This document shows positions 32,211-40,623 of a stretch of 64,000 nucleotides of DNA, piece by piece. The translations under genes were made by a program, and so were the position numbers. The notes under the pieces were generated by a model. The model had not been told where the DNA came from and did no database searches. It saw only the letters and a list, made by a program, of their open reading frames with translations. Source of the stretch: Streptomyces sp. NBC_01255. Lineage in GTDB: Bacteria; Actinomycetota; Actinomycetes; Streptomycetales; Streptomycetaceae. Position 1 is the first letter of the stretch; every line of letters begins with the position of its first letter. The stretch spans positions 4,340,001 through 4,404,000 of the forward strand of contig NZ_CP108474.1 of assembly GCF_036226445.1 (NCBI RefSeq), read 5' to 3'.

Positions 32211-33485
32211 CCTGGATGCACCCCCTTGATCAGCGGAGACGCGATCAAGGGGGTGTTTTTTGTGCCCGTTTCCGGTGGGGGTGACCGCGTGCGGGGGCAG
32301 TGAGCGTTCGGCGCACAGGAGGATCGCTGCGCCCGTCAGGACCATCAGCGCGAGGACGGTCCACAGCTGCCACTGCCCCGCGTCGAGGAGGAACCCCAGG
32401 AGCATGGGCGCGAGGGTGCGGCAGGCGGACCAGGACAGTTGGTAGACCGACAGGTACCGGCCCCGCAGGTGGTCGGGTGCCGCCTGGACGGACAGGCCCT
32501 GCGAGGGTGCGGAGTGGACGAGTTCGCCCGCGGTGTAGAGCACGGCGACCGCGAGGACCGCGGCGAGGGCGTTCGGGCCGCTGACGAGCCGGGGGAGCAG
32601 GGCGAAGGCGACGAAGGAGAGTGCGAAGACGACCGCGCCGAGCGCGGCCGCCCGCGGGCGGCTGCCGCGCAGCGTCAGGCGGGCGGCGGGGACGCCGAGC
32701 CCGGCGACCAGGACGGTGTTGACCGCGAAGACGATGCCGGCCAGGGCGTCGGGCAGGGCGACGTCCCGGGTGAGGAAGACCGGCAGGGCCATGGCCTGGG
32801 TGGTGTAGCCGAAGGCTATGAGGAAGTTGGCCGCCGTGATGAGCAGGTAGGGCCGGTCGGCGAGGACCTGTCGGTACCCCTCGCGTGCCGCTGGTCGCGC
32901 GGTGCCGCCGCGGACGTTCGGGATCCTGCTCACCAGGAGCGCGGCGCAGGCGAAGACCACGGCCAGGGTCTCGGAGGCGACGACGAAGCCCGCGGTGCCG
33001 TTCCACACGAGCATGCCGGCGGCCGCGAGGCTGCCGCATCCCATCCCGGCGTTGCGGAGGCTGCGGTCCCAGGCCAGGAGGCGGTCACGCTCGGTGCCCC
33101 GCGCGAGGTCGCCGATGAGCGCGTGCTGGCTGGGCGAGGAGGCCCACATGCCGACCGCGACGACCAGGGCGATCGCCAGGAACGCGGGGTAGGACGCGGC
33201 GAAGGGGTAGGCCGCGAAGCCGGCCGCGCGCAGCGCGAGTACGCCGATGAGCACTCGTCGGCCGCCGAACCGGTCGATGAGGATGCCAGCGGCCGGCATG
33301 AACGCCAGCGCGCAGAGCCCGGCGATCGTCAGGCCCGTGCCGATCGATGTCAGGGACAGGCCGGTGAGCGAGTGGAGGAACAGCATCGTCAGCGGCACGT
33401 AGATGCCGTCGCCGATCGACCCGGCCAGGCTCGCGGCGACGAGGCGGCGGCGCGTGGATCTCTCTCTCGTGGATTTGTCTTCCAT
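32184..33485 (-). CDS. MFS transporter whose 3' end runs into antisense tRNA-Ala
   Basis: 433 residues from ATG 33485. Twelve hydrophobic helices are visible, with the MFS loop motif LIDRFGGRRVLIG between helices 2 and 3. It looks like a drug/proton antiporter. The last ~25 residues (KKHPLDRVSADQGGASRWSL and on) are not protein-like: they are the antisense reading of a terminator and the 3' half of tRNA-Ala, where the stop (32184-32186) lies. The gene therefore appears to have lost its own stop codon. It is divergent from marR 33525-34025, with the shared operator overlapping its start codon. Confidence 0.85.
   Translation of the reverse strand: MEDKSTRERSTRRRLVAASLAGSIGDGIYVPLTMLFLHSLTGLSLTSIGTGLTIAGLCALAFMPAAGILIDRFGGRRVLIGVLALRAAGFAAYPFAASYPAFLAIALVVAVGMWASSPSQHALIGDLARGTERDRLLAWDRSLRNAGMGCGSLAAAGMLVWNGTAGFVVASETLAVVFACAALLVSRIPNVRGGTARPAAREGYRQVLADRPYLLITAANFLIAFGYTTQAMALPVFLTRDVALPDALAGIVFAVNTVLVAGLGVPAARLTLRGSRPRAAALGAVVFALSFVAFALLPRLVSGPNALAAVLAVAVLYTAGELVHSAPSQGLSVQAAPDHLRGRYLSVYQLSWSACRTLAPMLLGFLLDAGQWQLWTVLALMVLTGAAILLCAERSLPPHAVTPTGNGHKKHPLDRVSADQGGASRWSLGESNP
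32219..32261 (+). terminator. tRNA-Ala terminator
   Basis: Perfect 13-bp stem CACCCCCTTGATC with an 11-base loop, followed by six T. It lies inside the antisense-coded MFS tail. Confidence 0.92.
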
Positions 33486-33513
33486 GGAAGATTTTTTATC
33501 ATCCGTGGAAGAT
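33478..33513. promoter_or_regulatory. Operator of the MFS/MarR pair
   Basis: Perfect 14-bp palindrome TCTTCCATGGAAGA (33478-33491) across the MFS start codon. The half-site TGGAAGAT at 33485 is repeated at 33506, 21 bp (two helical turns) away. Likely MarR binding sites in the 39-bp gap. Confidence 0.65.
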
Positions 33514-33524
33514 AGAGTGAAGGG

Positions 33525-34025
33525 ATGCAGGCAGACGCCATCGCCGCCATCGTCGACCAGTGGCGACGCGAGCGACCCGATCTGGACGCGACGCCGATGC
33601 TCGTCATCGGCCGCCTCTTCAGGCTCACCGACGCGCTGGACCAGCTGCTGCGCCCGCCGTTCGCCGCCGCGGGGCTGGGCAGCGGCGACTTCGACGTCCT
33701 CGCCGCCCTGCGGCGGTCCGGTGAGCCCTACGCGCTGTCCGCGGGCGAACTCAGCCGCACCGTCCTGGTCACGACCGGCGCGATCACCAAGCGGGTCGAC
33801 CGGCTCGAGCAGCGTGGTCTGGTGGCTCGGACCGTCACGGAGGCCGATTCGCGCGGCCGCCTCGTCACGCTCACCGCGGCGGGCGTCGCGCTGACCGACG
33901 AGCTCATCGCCGTCCACCTGGACAACCAGCGCCGGCTTCTGGCCGGGCTCGGCGAGGACGAACAGGCGGCGCTCGCGGATCTGCTGGAGCGACTCGCTCT
34001 CGGGCTGCCCCCGGCGGGTGGCTGA
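33525..34025 (+). CDS. MarR-family transcriptional regulator
   Basis: 166 residues. Winged-helix: LGSGDFDVLAALRRSGEPYA, recognition helix LVTTGAITKRVDRLEQRGLV, and wing RTVTEADSRGRLVTLTAAG. The start ATG 33525 touches AGGG directly, so it may be leaderless or begin later (ATG 33597 is too far into the domain). Presumed ligand-responsive repressor of the divergent MFS gene. Confidence 0.9.
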   Translation: MQADAIAAIVDQWRRERPDLDATPMLVIGRLFRLTDALDQLLRPPFAAAGLGSGDFDVLAALRRSGEPYALSAGELSRTVLVTTGAITKRVDRLEQRGLVARTVTEADSRGRLVTLTAAGVALTDELIAVHLDNQRRLLAGLGEDEQAALADLLERLALGLPPAGG

Positions 34026-34055
34026 GGAGGCTTTCGGTGAGAGGCCCTGGGGCGT

Positions 34056-34634
34056 CTAGAGGTCGGCGAGGGTGCTGTCCACGGTGTCCAGCAGGGCCTG
34101 CCGGTTTCGCTGGACGCGGCCGAGCACGCGCAGTCCGTAGTACGTGCTCTGGACACGGCGGGCGAGGGCGCGGAGGTCGCCGGTGGAGCGGATCTCGCCG
34201 CTGTGGCGGCCGGCGGCGAGGATCGCGTACAGCTCGTTCTCGACCCGGTCGAAGCTGCGCTGTACGGCGTCCCTGACGTCCTGGTCCGGGCCGGAGGCCT
34301 CGACGGCGGCATGGATCGCGAAGCAGCCGCGGCCGTCGGCCTCGTCGAGGTCCGCGTCGACGGCGTGGAGCATCATCGCGCGCAGGCGGTCCTTGACGGG
34401 GCCGGGGCCCTGGAGCAGTGCGACCTGCTCGGCGGTGCGGGTCTCGTAGTAGCGGTGGAGGGCGCGGAGGTAGAGCGGGCGCTTGCCGCCGAAGGCGTTG
34501 TAGAGGCTCGACGGCCCGAGGCCCGTGCTGTCGCAGAGATCGCGGGTCGACGTGCCCTCGTAGCCGTGCCGCCAGAACGTCTCCATGGCCGCGGTCACGA
34601 CACGCTCCTCGTCGAACTCTCGCGGCCTGGCCAT
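34056..34634 (-). CDS. TetR-family transcriptional regulator
   Basis: 192 residues. The N-terminal HTH is ETFWRHGYEGTSTRDLCDST followed by LGPSSLYNAFGGKRPLYLRAL, as in AcrR/TetR proteins. The ligand domain resembles the TetR_C group with GRGCFAIHAAVE. It converges with marR (30-bp gap). The target is unknown; RidA (34665-35081) lies immediately upstream on the same strand as the regulator. Confidence 0.9.
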   Translation of the reverse strand: MARPREFDEERVVTAAMETFWRHGYEGTSTRDLCDSTGLGPSSLYNAFGGKRPLYLRALHRYYETRTAEQVALLQGPGPVKDRLRAMMLHAVDADLDEADGRGCFAIHAAVEASGPDQDVRDAVQRSFDRVENELYAILAAGRHSGEIRSTGDLRALARRVQSTYYGLRVLGRVQRNRQALLDTVDSTLADL

Positions 34635-34664
34635 GCTCCCACCCTAAGACGTCCGCCCCCGGGG

Positions 34665-35081
34665 TCAGGAGGCGGTGGCGACCGCTTCGATCTCGATCAG
34701 CCAGGCGGGGTCCGCCAGCGCGGCGACCTGGACGAAGGTCTCCGCGGGGAAGGGCGGGGCGTAGTGCTTCGCGCGGAGGGCGGCGAAGGCCTCCTGATGG
34801 GAGGGGGAGAGGTCCGTGGCGAAGACGGTGAGCTTCACCAGCCGGTCGAGGCCGGAGCCGGCGTTGGTCAGGACGGTGGACACGTTGGCCAGGGCCTGGG
34901 CGGCCTGCGCCGCGAAATCGCCGTGGCCGACGGTGGTTCCGTGTGCGTCGATCGGGGCTTGTCCGGAGGTGAAGACCAGGCCGCCCACCCGGATGCCGAG
35001 GGAGATGCCGGCCTCCTCGTACCAGTCGGGGTCCGCCGTGACGCGGACGCGGGTGAAGGGCGGAGGGGAGGTCGGTGTCAT
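34665..35081 (-). CDS. RidA/YjgF-family protein
   Basis: 138 residues from ATG 35081, with AAGGAG at 8 bp. Family features are GGLVFTSGQAPIDAHGT, QAAQALANVSTVLTNAGSGL and VKLTVFATDL. The usual catalytic Arg of deaminating RidA proteins (in an R-x-x-V/C-x motif near the C-terminus) is not evident: the segment is FPAETFVQVAALADPAWLIE. It may therefore be a non-canonical Rid member. Located in the accessory block between a TetR and an NB-ARC regulator. Confidence 0.88.
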   Translation of the reverse strand: MTPTSPPPFTRVRVTADPDWYEEAGISLGIRVGGLVFTSGQAPIDAHGTTVGHGDFAAQAAQALANVSTVLTNAGSGLDRLVKLTVFATDLSPSHQEAFAALRAKHYAPPFPAETFVQVAALADPAWLIEIEAVATAS

Positions 35082-35227
35082 GGCGGCTGCTCCTTCTGTT
35101 CCTTCGGTGAACCTGCGTTGACCCTTCGTCAGGTGGACCGTAGCAGGTTTTGGAGCGATCGATTCAGAATGAGTGATGACGGGGGTGCTTTCGGGGCGGT
35201 TGCCTTCTTTCCCGTCGTCCTGGTCCG

Positions 35228-37663
35228 TCAGTGCGCGTCGGGGGCGAGCTCCCGCAGGACCGCGATCCCCTCGTGGGCCAGCGCCTCCGCGTGCCTGTTG
35301 CCCAGCCTCCGGGCCAGTTCCAGGGCCTGGCGGTGCAGCCGCAGGGCCTCGTCGGGGAGGCCCGCGAGCCGGCAGGTCTCGGCGTAACCGTCCAGGAAGT
35401 GGATCTTCCAGTGCTCCTCGAAGACCTCGTCGAGCAGCGCGAACGCCTCCCGGTGACTGGCCAGAGCCTCCTCGTACCGCCCCATCTGCCGCAGCGCGAC
35501 GCCCCGGCAGTTGAGGCACCACGCCTGGTTGTGGAGGTGCCCGTCGTCACGGGCCACCGCCAGCGCCCGCCCCAGGTGCTCCACCGCCTCCTCGGGCCGA
35601 TCGGGCGCGACGGCCACACCGAGAGTGATCCGGGCGGTCAGCGCGGGCGGCCAAGTGGGGTCCGTGTGGGGGATGCCCAGCACCTCCCGGGCCCGCCGCG
35701 CCGCCTCCTCCCGGTGGCCCAGCTGGAGCATCGCCCAGGCCTCCGACGCGGCCGCGTGGGCCGCACCCGTCGGGCTGCCTGCCTGCTCGTACAGCTTCCC
35801 CGCCAGCCGGAAGAGGTCGAGCGGTTCCTCGACGTGTCCCGCGTCCCAGCTCAGGTAGCCGCGGCGCAGGGCCAGTTCGGCCTCCGCCCGGGTGTCCCCC
35901 GCGCGGGCCGCCTGCACCTCGGCCGCGTCGTACGAGGCGGTGGCCTCCGCCATCCGGCCCGCGTTGTAGCGCGCGAAGCCCAGGTCGCTGTACGCCTCGG
36001 CCAGTTGCAGCGGATCCCCCAGGCGCTCGGCGGCGGCGAGCGACCGCTCGAAGAGGTAGTTGAGGTGGGACGTGCCGCAGCGGCGGGCGAAGTACGCCCG
36101 CAGGAAGCGCGGCAGCTCGCACACGTGCGTGTCGGCGCCGACGGCGGCGGCCGTCTCGAAGGCGGCCAGGAGGTTCCCGTACTCCGTGACGAGCCAGCCG
36201 AAGGCCGCGTTCTTGTCCGCGAACCGGGGCAGCACGGCCGGCGGCACGCCGGCGGAGGCAGGGCGCCCGGGCGCCAGGTACGGCATCGCGGCGTCGGCCG
36301 CCGCCGTCGCGTGGACGTAGTAGTCCAGTACGCGGTGCAGGGCCCGCTCCCGCGCGGGCGCCGCGTCCTGCTCCGCCACGGCCCGGCGCGCGTGCTGGTG
36401 CACCAGGTCGTGCAGCCGGTAGCGGCCCGGCGTCGGCTCCTGGACGAGGTGCGCGTCCACCAGGTCCTCAAGGGACGCCCGCGCCTCGCGCAGCGGCAGG
36501 TCCGCGAGGGCCGCCACCACGTACGCGTCGAAGGATTCCCCCGGCAGCAGGCCGAGCAGCCGGAACAGCCGGGCCCGGGCGCGGTCGAGCTGCCGTACGG
36601 ACATGGCGAACGCCGCACCGAACTCGGCGTCGAACTCGCTCGCGCCCTCGCTCGCACCCTCCGACATCCGCTCGACGAGGATCCCCACGGTCCAGCCCGG
36701 CCGGTGCCGCAGCCGTGCCGCGGCCAGCCGCAGGGCGAGCGGCAGCCGGCCGCACAGCCGCAGCACCTCGGCGGCGGCCTCCGGATCGCGCGCGAGCCTG
36801 CTGTCGGGGCCGCCCGGGTCGCCGCTGGCGCGGGCCAGCAGCTCCGCGCTCTCCGCCGGGCTCAGCACGTCGAGCGAGACCGGGGGCACCTCGTCCAGCC
36901 CGAGGAGACGGTTGCGGCTCGTGATCAGGGCGACGGACGGCCCGGCGCCGGGCAGCAGCGGGCGGACCTGGTCGGCGTCGGCGGCGTTGTCGAGGACCAC
37001 GACGACCCGGCGGCGCGCCAGCTCCGACCGCCAGCAGGCGGCCAGCTCCTCGACGCCCTCGCGCGGGACCTTCTCGGAGGGGACGTCGAGCGCGGCGAGC
37101 AGCATCCGCAGCGCGGAGTCGGGGTCGAGCGGCGGCCGGCCCTCGGTGAAGCCATGGAGGTCCACATAGAGCTGGGCGTCCGGGAAATCGGCGGCGAGGC
37201 GGTGCGCGGCGTGGACCGCGAGGCAGGTCTTGCCCACGCCCGCCATGCCGTCGACGGAGACCGCCCGGTGGCTCTCGACGGCCGCGAACACGGCGGCGAG
37301 CCGCTCCTCGCGCCCCGTGAAGTCGGGCACGTCGCGCGGCAGGTCGTTGCGGGGCAGCGGCCGGATCTGCCGACTGCTCTTCGGGGGCGGGGGCAGGGGG
37401 TTCGAGGTCCGCTCCCACAGCGGCCGCAGGGGGCGGGGGTCCCGCTTCACCAGGCGGCACAGGGCGACGACCGCGGGCCAGGGCGGCACGGTCCGGCCGT
37501 TGAGGTAGCGCGAGAGCGACGAGGAGCTGAGGCCGGTGTCCCGCGCGAGGGCCCGTACGCCGAGCCCGGACAGCTCGTGGAGCAGGCGCAGCCGGGCGGC
37601 CAGCTCCTCCTGCGGGTCGGCGCCCGAGGCTCTCGCGTGTGAGTCGGCCGGTCGTGCGTCCAT
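35228..37663 (-). CDS. Large HTH-NB-ARC-TPR regulator
   Basis: 811 residues from ATG 37663 (GGGGGAA upstream; earlier in-frame codons lack a site). An XRE-type HTH is at about 20-85 (GVRALARDTGLSSSSLSRYL). The NTPase module follows: Walker A GMAGVGKT (139-146), Walker B RRVVVVLDNAADADQVRPLL and LITSRNR, to about 390. A winged-helix region (LLGLLPGESFDAYVVAAL) and about 350 residues of TPR repeats (Ala/Leu/Tyr-rich helix pairs) complete it. Same architecture as AfsR/SARP-type STAND regulators without the SARP domain. The target is unknown. Confidence 0.88.
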   Translation of the reverse strand: MDARPADSHARASGADPQEELAARLRLLHELSGLGVRALARDTGLSSSSLSRYLNGRTVPPWPAVVALCRLVKRDPRPLRPLWERTSNPLPPPPKSSRQIRPLPRNDLPRDVPDFTGREERLAAVFAAVESHRAVSVDGMAGVGKTCLAVHAAHRLAADFPDAQLYVDLHGFTEGRPPLDPDSALRMLLAALDVPSEKVPREGVEELAACWRSELARRRVVVVLDNAADADQVRPLLPGAGPSVALITSRNRLLGLDEVPPVSLDVLSPAESAELLARASGDPGGPDSRLARDPEAAAEVLRLCGRLPLALRLAAARLRHRPGWTVGILVERMSEGASEGASEFDAEFGAAFAMSVRQLDRARARLFRLLGLLPGESFDAYVVAALADLPLREARASLEDLVDAHLVQEPTPGRYRLHDLVHQHARRAVAEQDAAPARERALHRVLDYYVHATAAADAAMPYLAPGRPASAGVPPAVLPRFADKNAAFGWLVTEYGNLLAAFETAAAVGADTHVCELPRFLRAYFARRCGTSHLNYLFERSLAAAERLGDPLQLAEAYSDLGFARYNAGRMAEATASYDAAEVQAARAGDTRAEAELALRRGYLSWDAGHVEEPLDLFRLAGKLYEQAGSPTGAAHAAASEAWAMLQLGHREEAARRAREVLGIPHTDPTWPPALTARITLGVAVAPDRPEEAVEHLGRALAVARDDGHLHNQAWCLNCRGVALRQMGRYEEALASHREAFALLDEVFEEHWKIHFLDGYAETCRLAGLPDEALRLHRQALELARRLGNRHAEALAHEGIAVLRELAPDAH

Positions 37664-37863
37664 GGTTCCCCCGTCTTCGTGTCCTGCTGTGGTGCTGTGA
37701 TCCCGTCCCGCGCGGGGCGAAGTCTTCCGATCCAACTCGCCGCAGGTCAAGGCTGTTTCACCTGTCCCACGGTGTCCCACCGCGATGGCCGCGGCGGGCG
37801 GAACGGGCTGTCATGGAGTCACGCCCCGAGGGAACGGGGCACCGACCCGGAAGAGGTGAAGAG

Positions 37864-38334
37864 GTGCGGAGCGAACCGCGGTCCCGTATGAGGAACCCCG
37901 TCGCCGTGCTGCCCGCCGCGACGCGGCCCGTCCAGGAACTCCTCGACGCCGTGCGCTCCGGAGGCGTGGACGGGCAGACGCTGGAACTGATCCACCTGCG
38001 GATCAGCCAGATCAACGGCTGCGCCGCCTGCGTCGACGGCGGCGCCAGGACGGCCCGTGCGGCCGGCGTGAGCGACGAGCGGCTGGCCGCGGTCGCCGCC
38101 TGGCGCGAGGCCCCGTACTTCACCGCGGCGGAGCGGGCGGCCCTCGGGCTCGCCGAGGCCGCGACGCGGCTGGCGGACCGGCCCGACGCGGTCACCGACG
38201 AAGTCTGGGACACGGCCGCCACCTACTACGACGAGAAGCGACTCGCCGCGATCATCCTCATGGTCGGCGTCACCAACCTGTTCAACCGGCTCAACGCCAC
38301 GACCCGGCAGATCGCCGGCGCGTACCGCCCGTAG
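37864..38334 (+). CDS. Carboxymuconolactone decarboxylase / AhpD-like protein
   Basis: 156 residues from GTG 37864, with GGAAGAGG at 7 bp (ATG 37813 and 37888 are in frame too). The AhpD signature is HLRISQINGCAACVDGGAR, with the redox CxxC; the usual downstream His is replaced (DGGAR). It is probably a thiol-dependent peroxidase-like protein. Divergent from the STAND regulator gene with a 200-bp gap, so a regulatory link is possible. Confidence 0.85.
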   Translation: MRSEPRSRMRNPVAVLPAATRPVQELLDAVRSGGVDGQTLELIHLRISQINGCAACVDGGARTARAAGVSDERLAAVAAWREAPYFTAAERAALGLAEAATRLADRPDAVTDEVWDTAATYYDEKRLAAIILMVGVTNLFNRLNATTRQIAGAYRP

Positions 38335-38387
38335 CCGCATCCGTACCAGTAGCTGTACCCGTACCCCGTACCCCGTAGCCGCATCCG
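38328..38387. repeat. 16-bp direct repeat over the CMD stop codon
   Basis: CCCGTAGCCGCATCCG occurs at 38328-38343 and 38372-38387. GTACCCCGTACCCC microrepeats lie between. It looks like a local duplication. Confidence 0.75.
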
Positions 38388-38415
38388 ATTCCGTACGAGA
38401 GCAAGGAAGTCCGCC

Positions 38416-38895
38416 ATGACGAACACGCAGAAGCCCGCCAAGAAGACCGCCGCGGCCGAGACGAAGACCGAGGAATGGACGGCGGAGGAGCGGAGCGCGA
38501 TGAAGGAGCGCGCCAAGGAAGTGAAGGCGTCCGCGCGCCGTGGATCGCGCGCCGACAAGGCGGCGGAGGAGGAGGCGGCCGTGGTCGCGAAGATCGCCGA
38601 GATGGAGGGCTCGGACCGGGACATGGCCGAGCGCGTCCACGCCGTGGTGAAGGAGAGCGCCCCCGAACTCGCGCCGAAGCTCTGGTACGGGATGCCCGCG
38701 TATGCCAAGGACGGCAAGGTCGTCTGTTTCTTCCAGAGCGCGCAGAAGTTCAACGCGCGGTACGCGACCTTCGGCTTCAACGACGTGGCCAACCTCGACG
38801 ACGGCACGATGTGGCCGTCCGCCTACGCCCTGAAGGAGCTGACCGCCGCCGACGAGGCGCGGATCGCCGAGCTGGTGAAGAAGGCGGTGAGCTAG
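38416..38895 (+). CDS. DUF1801 (YdhG-like) protein
   Basis: 159 residues. The Lys/Ala/Glu-rich N-terminal ~65 residues are charged and probably helical. The DUF1801 fold follows ([60 protein letters not shown]). Some homologues are called iron chaperones (frataxin-like fold), so this is a fold hint only. Confidence 0.82.
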   Translation: MTNTQKPAKKTAAAETKTEEWTAEERSAMKERAKEVKASARRGSRADKAAEEEAAVVAKIAEMEGSDRDMAERVHAVVKESAPELAPKLWYGMPAYAKDGKVVCFFQSAQKFNARYATFGFNDVANLDDGTMWPSAYALKELTAADEARIAELVKKAVS

Positions 38896-39069
38896 CCCGC
38901 CGGGGCCGGGAGGTGGCCACTGATCCGTACGGGTGGTGTTCATCGGAAGAACTGCGCGGCGGTGGCGTCGTTCCGCGGGAATCTCGGGTCGCATCCACAT
39001 CATGTGGAAAGTACGTAAAGCGCGCAACCCGAAATGAACCATCTGAGAACGTCACGAAAGTGAGAGATC

Positions 39070-39459
39070 ATGGCCACCGCCAAGGTCAAGCAGTTCTGGA
39101 CCGCCTTCATCTCCGTCCTCTTCGCCCTCCTCGCCTCCGTCGGCCTGGCGAGCACCGCCACCGCGGCCCAGCAGCCCGCCGTGCAGCAGCCCGAGGAGCC
39201 CGTCGGCTCTGCCTCCGCCGCCGCGGTCCCCGCCGCCGGGGAGCGTGCCCTCGTCTCCGTACCGGCACAGCGGACGCATCGGTGGCCGCTCGCCGGTGAC
39301 CGCTCCCTGCCGCCCACCATCAAGCAGCGCATCGGCGCCGAGGCCCACGGCTCCTCCCCCTCCGTACGCCACCGCCACGCGGGTGGAGCGGCCGAGAGCG
39401 ACCCGGCCGCGCTGACGGAGCTGGCGCTCGCCGCGACGGCGCCGGCGGCGGGCGCGTAG
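39070..39459 (+). CDS. Small exported protein, function unknown
   Basis: 129 residues with a clear Sec signal (KVKQFWTAFISVLFALLASV, likely cleavage after ATA/AQ near residue 33). The mature part is low-complexity except for the segment RSLPPTIKQRIGAEAHGSSP-SVRHRHA, which looks conserved-type. I suspect the Streptomyces DUF6344 family but am not sure. Promoter elements were not resolved; CCACAT-C-ATGTGG (38995-39007) is a short inverted repeat upstream. Confidence 0.7.
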   Translation: MATAKVKQFWTAFISVLFALLASVGLASTATAAQQPAVQQPEEPVGSASAAAVPAAGERALVSVPAQRTHRWPLAGDRSLPPTIKQRIGAEAHGSSPSVRHRHAGGAAESDPAALTELALAATAPAAGA

Positions 39460-39544
39460 GACGCGGGGAGCCGACGTATGCGTACGCGCACTCCCCGCGC
39501 CTGTGGAACCGCGAGATCCTCAGAGCAAGACCCTCAGACCTCCT

Positions 39545-39571
39545 CCAGACCCTCCAGACCCTCCAGACCCT
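39545..39571. repeat. 9-bp tandem repeat
   Basis: CCAGACCCT three times in tandem, with degenerate copies on both sides, in the 143-bp gap between convergent genes 39070 and 39603. No hairpin terminator was seen there. Confidence 0.9.
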
Positions 39572-39602
39572 CTAGGCAATCCAGACCGACCGACCGCAGT
39601 GG

Positions 39603-40355
39603 TCAGCGACGCTCGTCGCGCTCCGCATCGGCAGCGGCCTCGGCGTCAGCTTCCGCCTCCGCCTCCGCCTCGATCTCGGCATCAGCCTCGATCTCGGCCT
39701 CGGTCTCCTTGTACTGCACCTCCGGATCGAGGAATCCGTTACTGCCGTCGACGGACGACAGCGTGGATCCCTCACCTACCTCGGTAGGAGCGGGCGGCTC
39801 GACCAGCCAGTCGGGATTGGCCTGCTTGTCCCACCACTTCCAGGCGGCGAAGACGCCGCCGGCCACCAAGCCGAGGACCACGAGTCCCTTGGCGAGGCGT
39901 CCGGCCCTGGCCCGCCGCTCGTGCTTCCTCACGATCTTCTGAATGTCCTTCGGCGTCACCTGCCCGCGCAGCGCGGCCCAGGCGGCGGTGGAACGCGACC
40001 CGGCCTCCTCAAGGACGGGACCGGTCGCGGCGACCGCGTGCTCGACACGCGGAACGGTGTAGTCGGTCGCCTGGCGGGCGGCCGAGCGGGTCATGACCGC
40101 CGCGCGATGCGCGGCCGCGTCGACCCGCGGTGGTACGTGCGGTGCGACGTACGAGGCGTACTGCGCACGCGCCTGTGCTCGGGCCTGTCGTGTGGCCTTG
40201 GAGACCTTCGGCGCGATCCGCACCCGCGCCTCGTGCGCGTAGTACGTGGCCTGGTCCCTGGCCGTTTCGGCGTACGGCGCCACCACTTCCGCGGCGTGCA
40301 GGACGCTCTCCTTCGCCGAATCTGACGCGGCGCGCACGCTGTCCATGCGGGTCAC
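39603..40355 (-). CDS. DUF5324 membrane protein with acidic repeat tail
   Basis: 250 residues. The N-terminal ~170 residues are helical and Ala/Arg-rich (VRAASDSAKESVLHAAEVVA). One TM helix follows (GLVVLGLVAGGVFAAWKWW). The last ~40 residues are an almost pure Glu/Ala/Asp repeat (ETEAEIEADAEIEAEAEAEA). The match is to the Streptomyces family DUF5324. The start may be GTG 40355 or ATG 40346. The location beside the cyclophilin gene is conserved; the role is unknown. Confidence 0.85.
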   Translation of the reverse strand: MTRMDSVRAASDSAKESVLHAAEVVAPYAETARDQATYYAHEARVRIAPKVSKATRQARAQARAQYASYVAPHVPPRVDAAAHRAAVMTRSAARQATDYTVPRVEHAVAATGPVLEEAGSRSTAAWAALRGQVTPKDIQKIVRKHERRARAGRLAKGLVVLGLVAGGVFAAWKWWDKQANPDWLVEPPAPTEVGEGSTLSSVDGSNGFLDPEVQYKETEAEIEADAEIEAEAEAEADAEAAADAERDERR

Positions 40356-40428
40356 GGGATTCCTCCTCCTCGGTGGCGACGATGTCGGTTTTTCACCTTT
40401 CCATCCTTTTCGGAATCATGCCCGTCGG

Positions 40429-40560
40429 ATCGGGGTCCGGCATGCGGGGCGGGCATCCGGGGCATGCGGAGCGGTGATCCAGAGCGTGTGGCGCGGTGAT
40501 CCAGGGCATGCGGAGCGGGCATCCGGGGCATGTGGGGCCGTGATCCGGGGCATGCGAGGA
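40429..40560. repeat. 22-bp tandem repeat array
   Basis: Six imperfect 22-bp units: a degenerate unit at 40429-40450, then 40451, 40473, 40495, 40517 and 40539. Units alternate between beginnings GGGCATCC and GGTGATCC and share the core CCRGGGCATGCGGRGC. The array fills most of the divergent gap between DUF5324 and the cyclophilin gene. Confidence 0.9.
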
Positions 40561-40623
40561 TCGGTCACGCCAGAGACAGACGTGACATGACGCAACACGA
40601 CACGACGTGGACGGAAGGCGACC

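Noticed and set aside
30146..32284. A 712-codon plus-strand open frame over the kinase and HTH genes.
   Set aside because: Low-complexity, no motifs; antisense shadow of two clear minus-strand genes, and it passes through tRNA-Ala.
32138..39459. Integrative element with an integrase at tRNA-Ala.
   Set aside because: No integrase, excisionase or second attachment copy was found by eye; only the position is suggestive.
40393..40620. A protein-like minus-strand reading of the 22-bp repeats, or a CRISPR array.
   Set aside because: Units are contiguous without spacers, and the reading is a translated tandem repeat; no cas genes are near.
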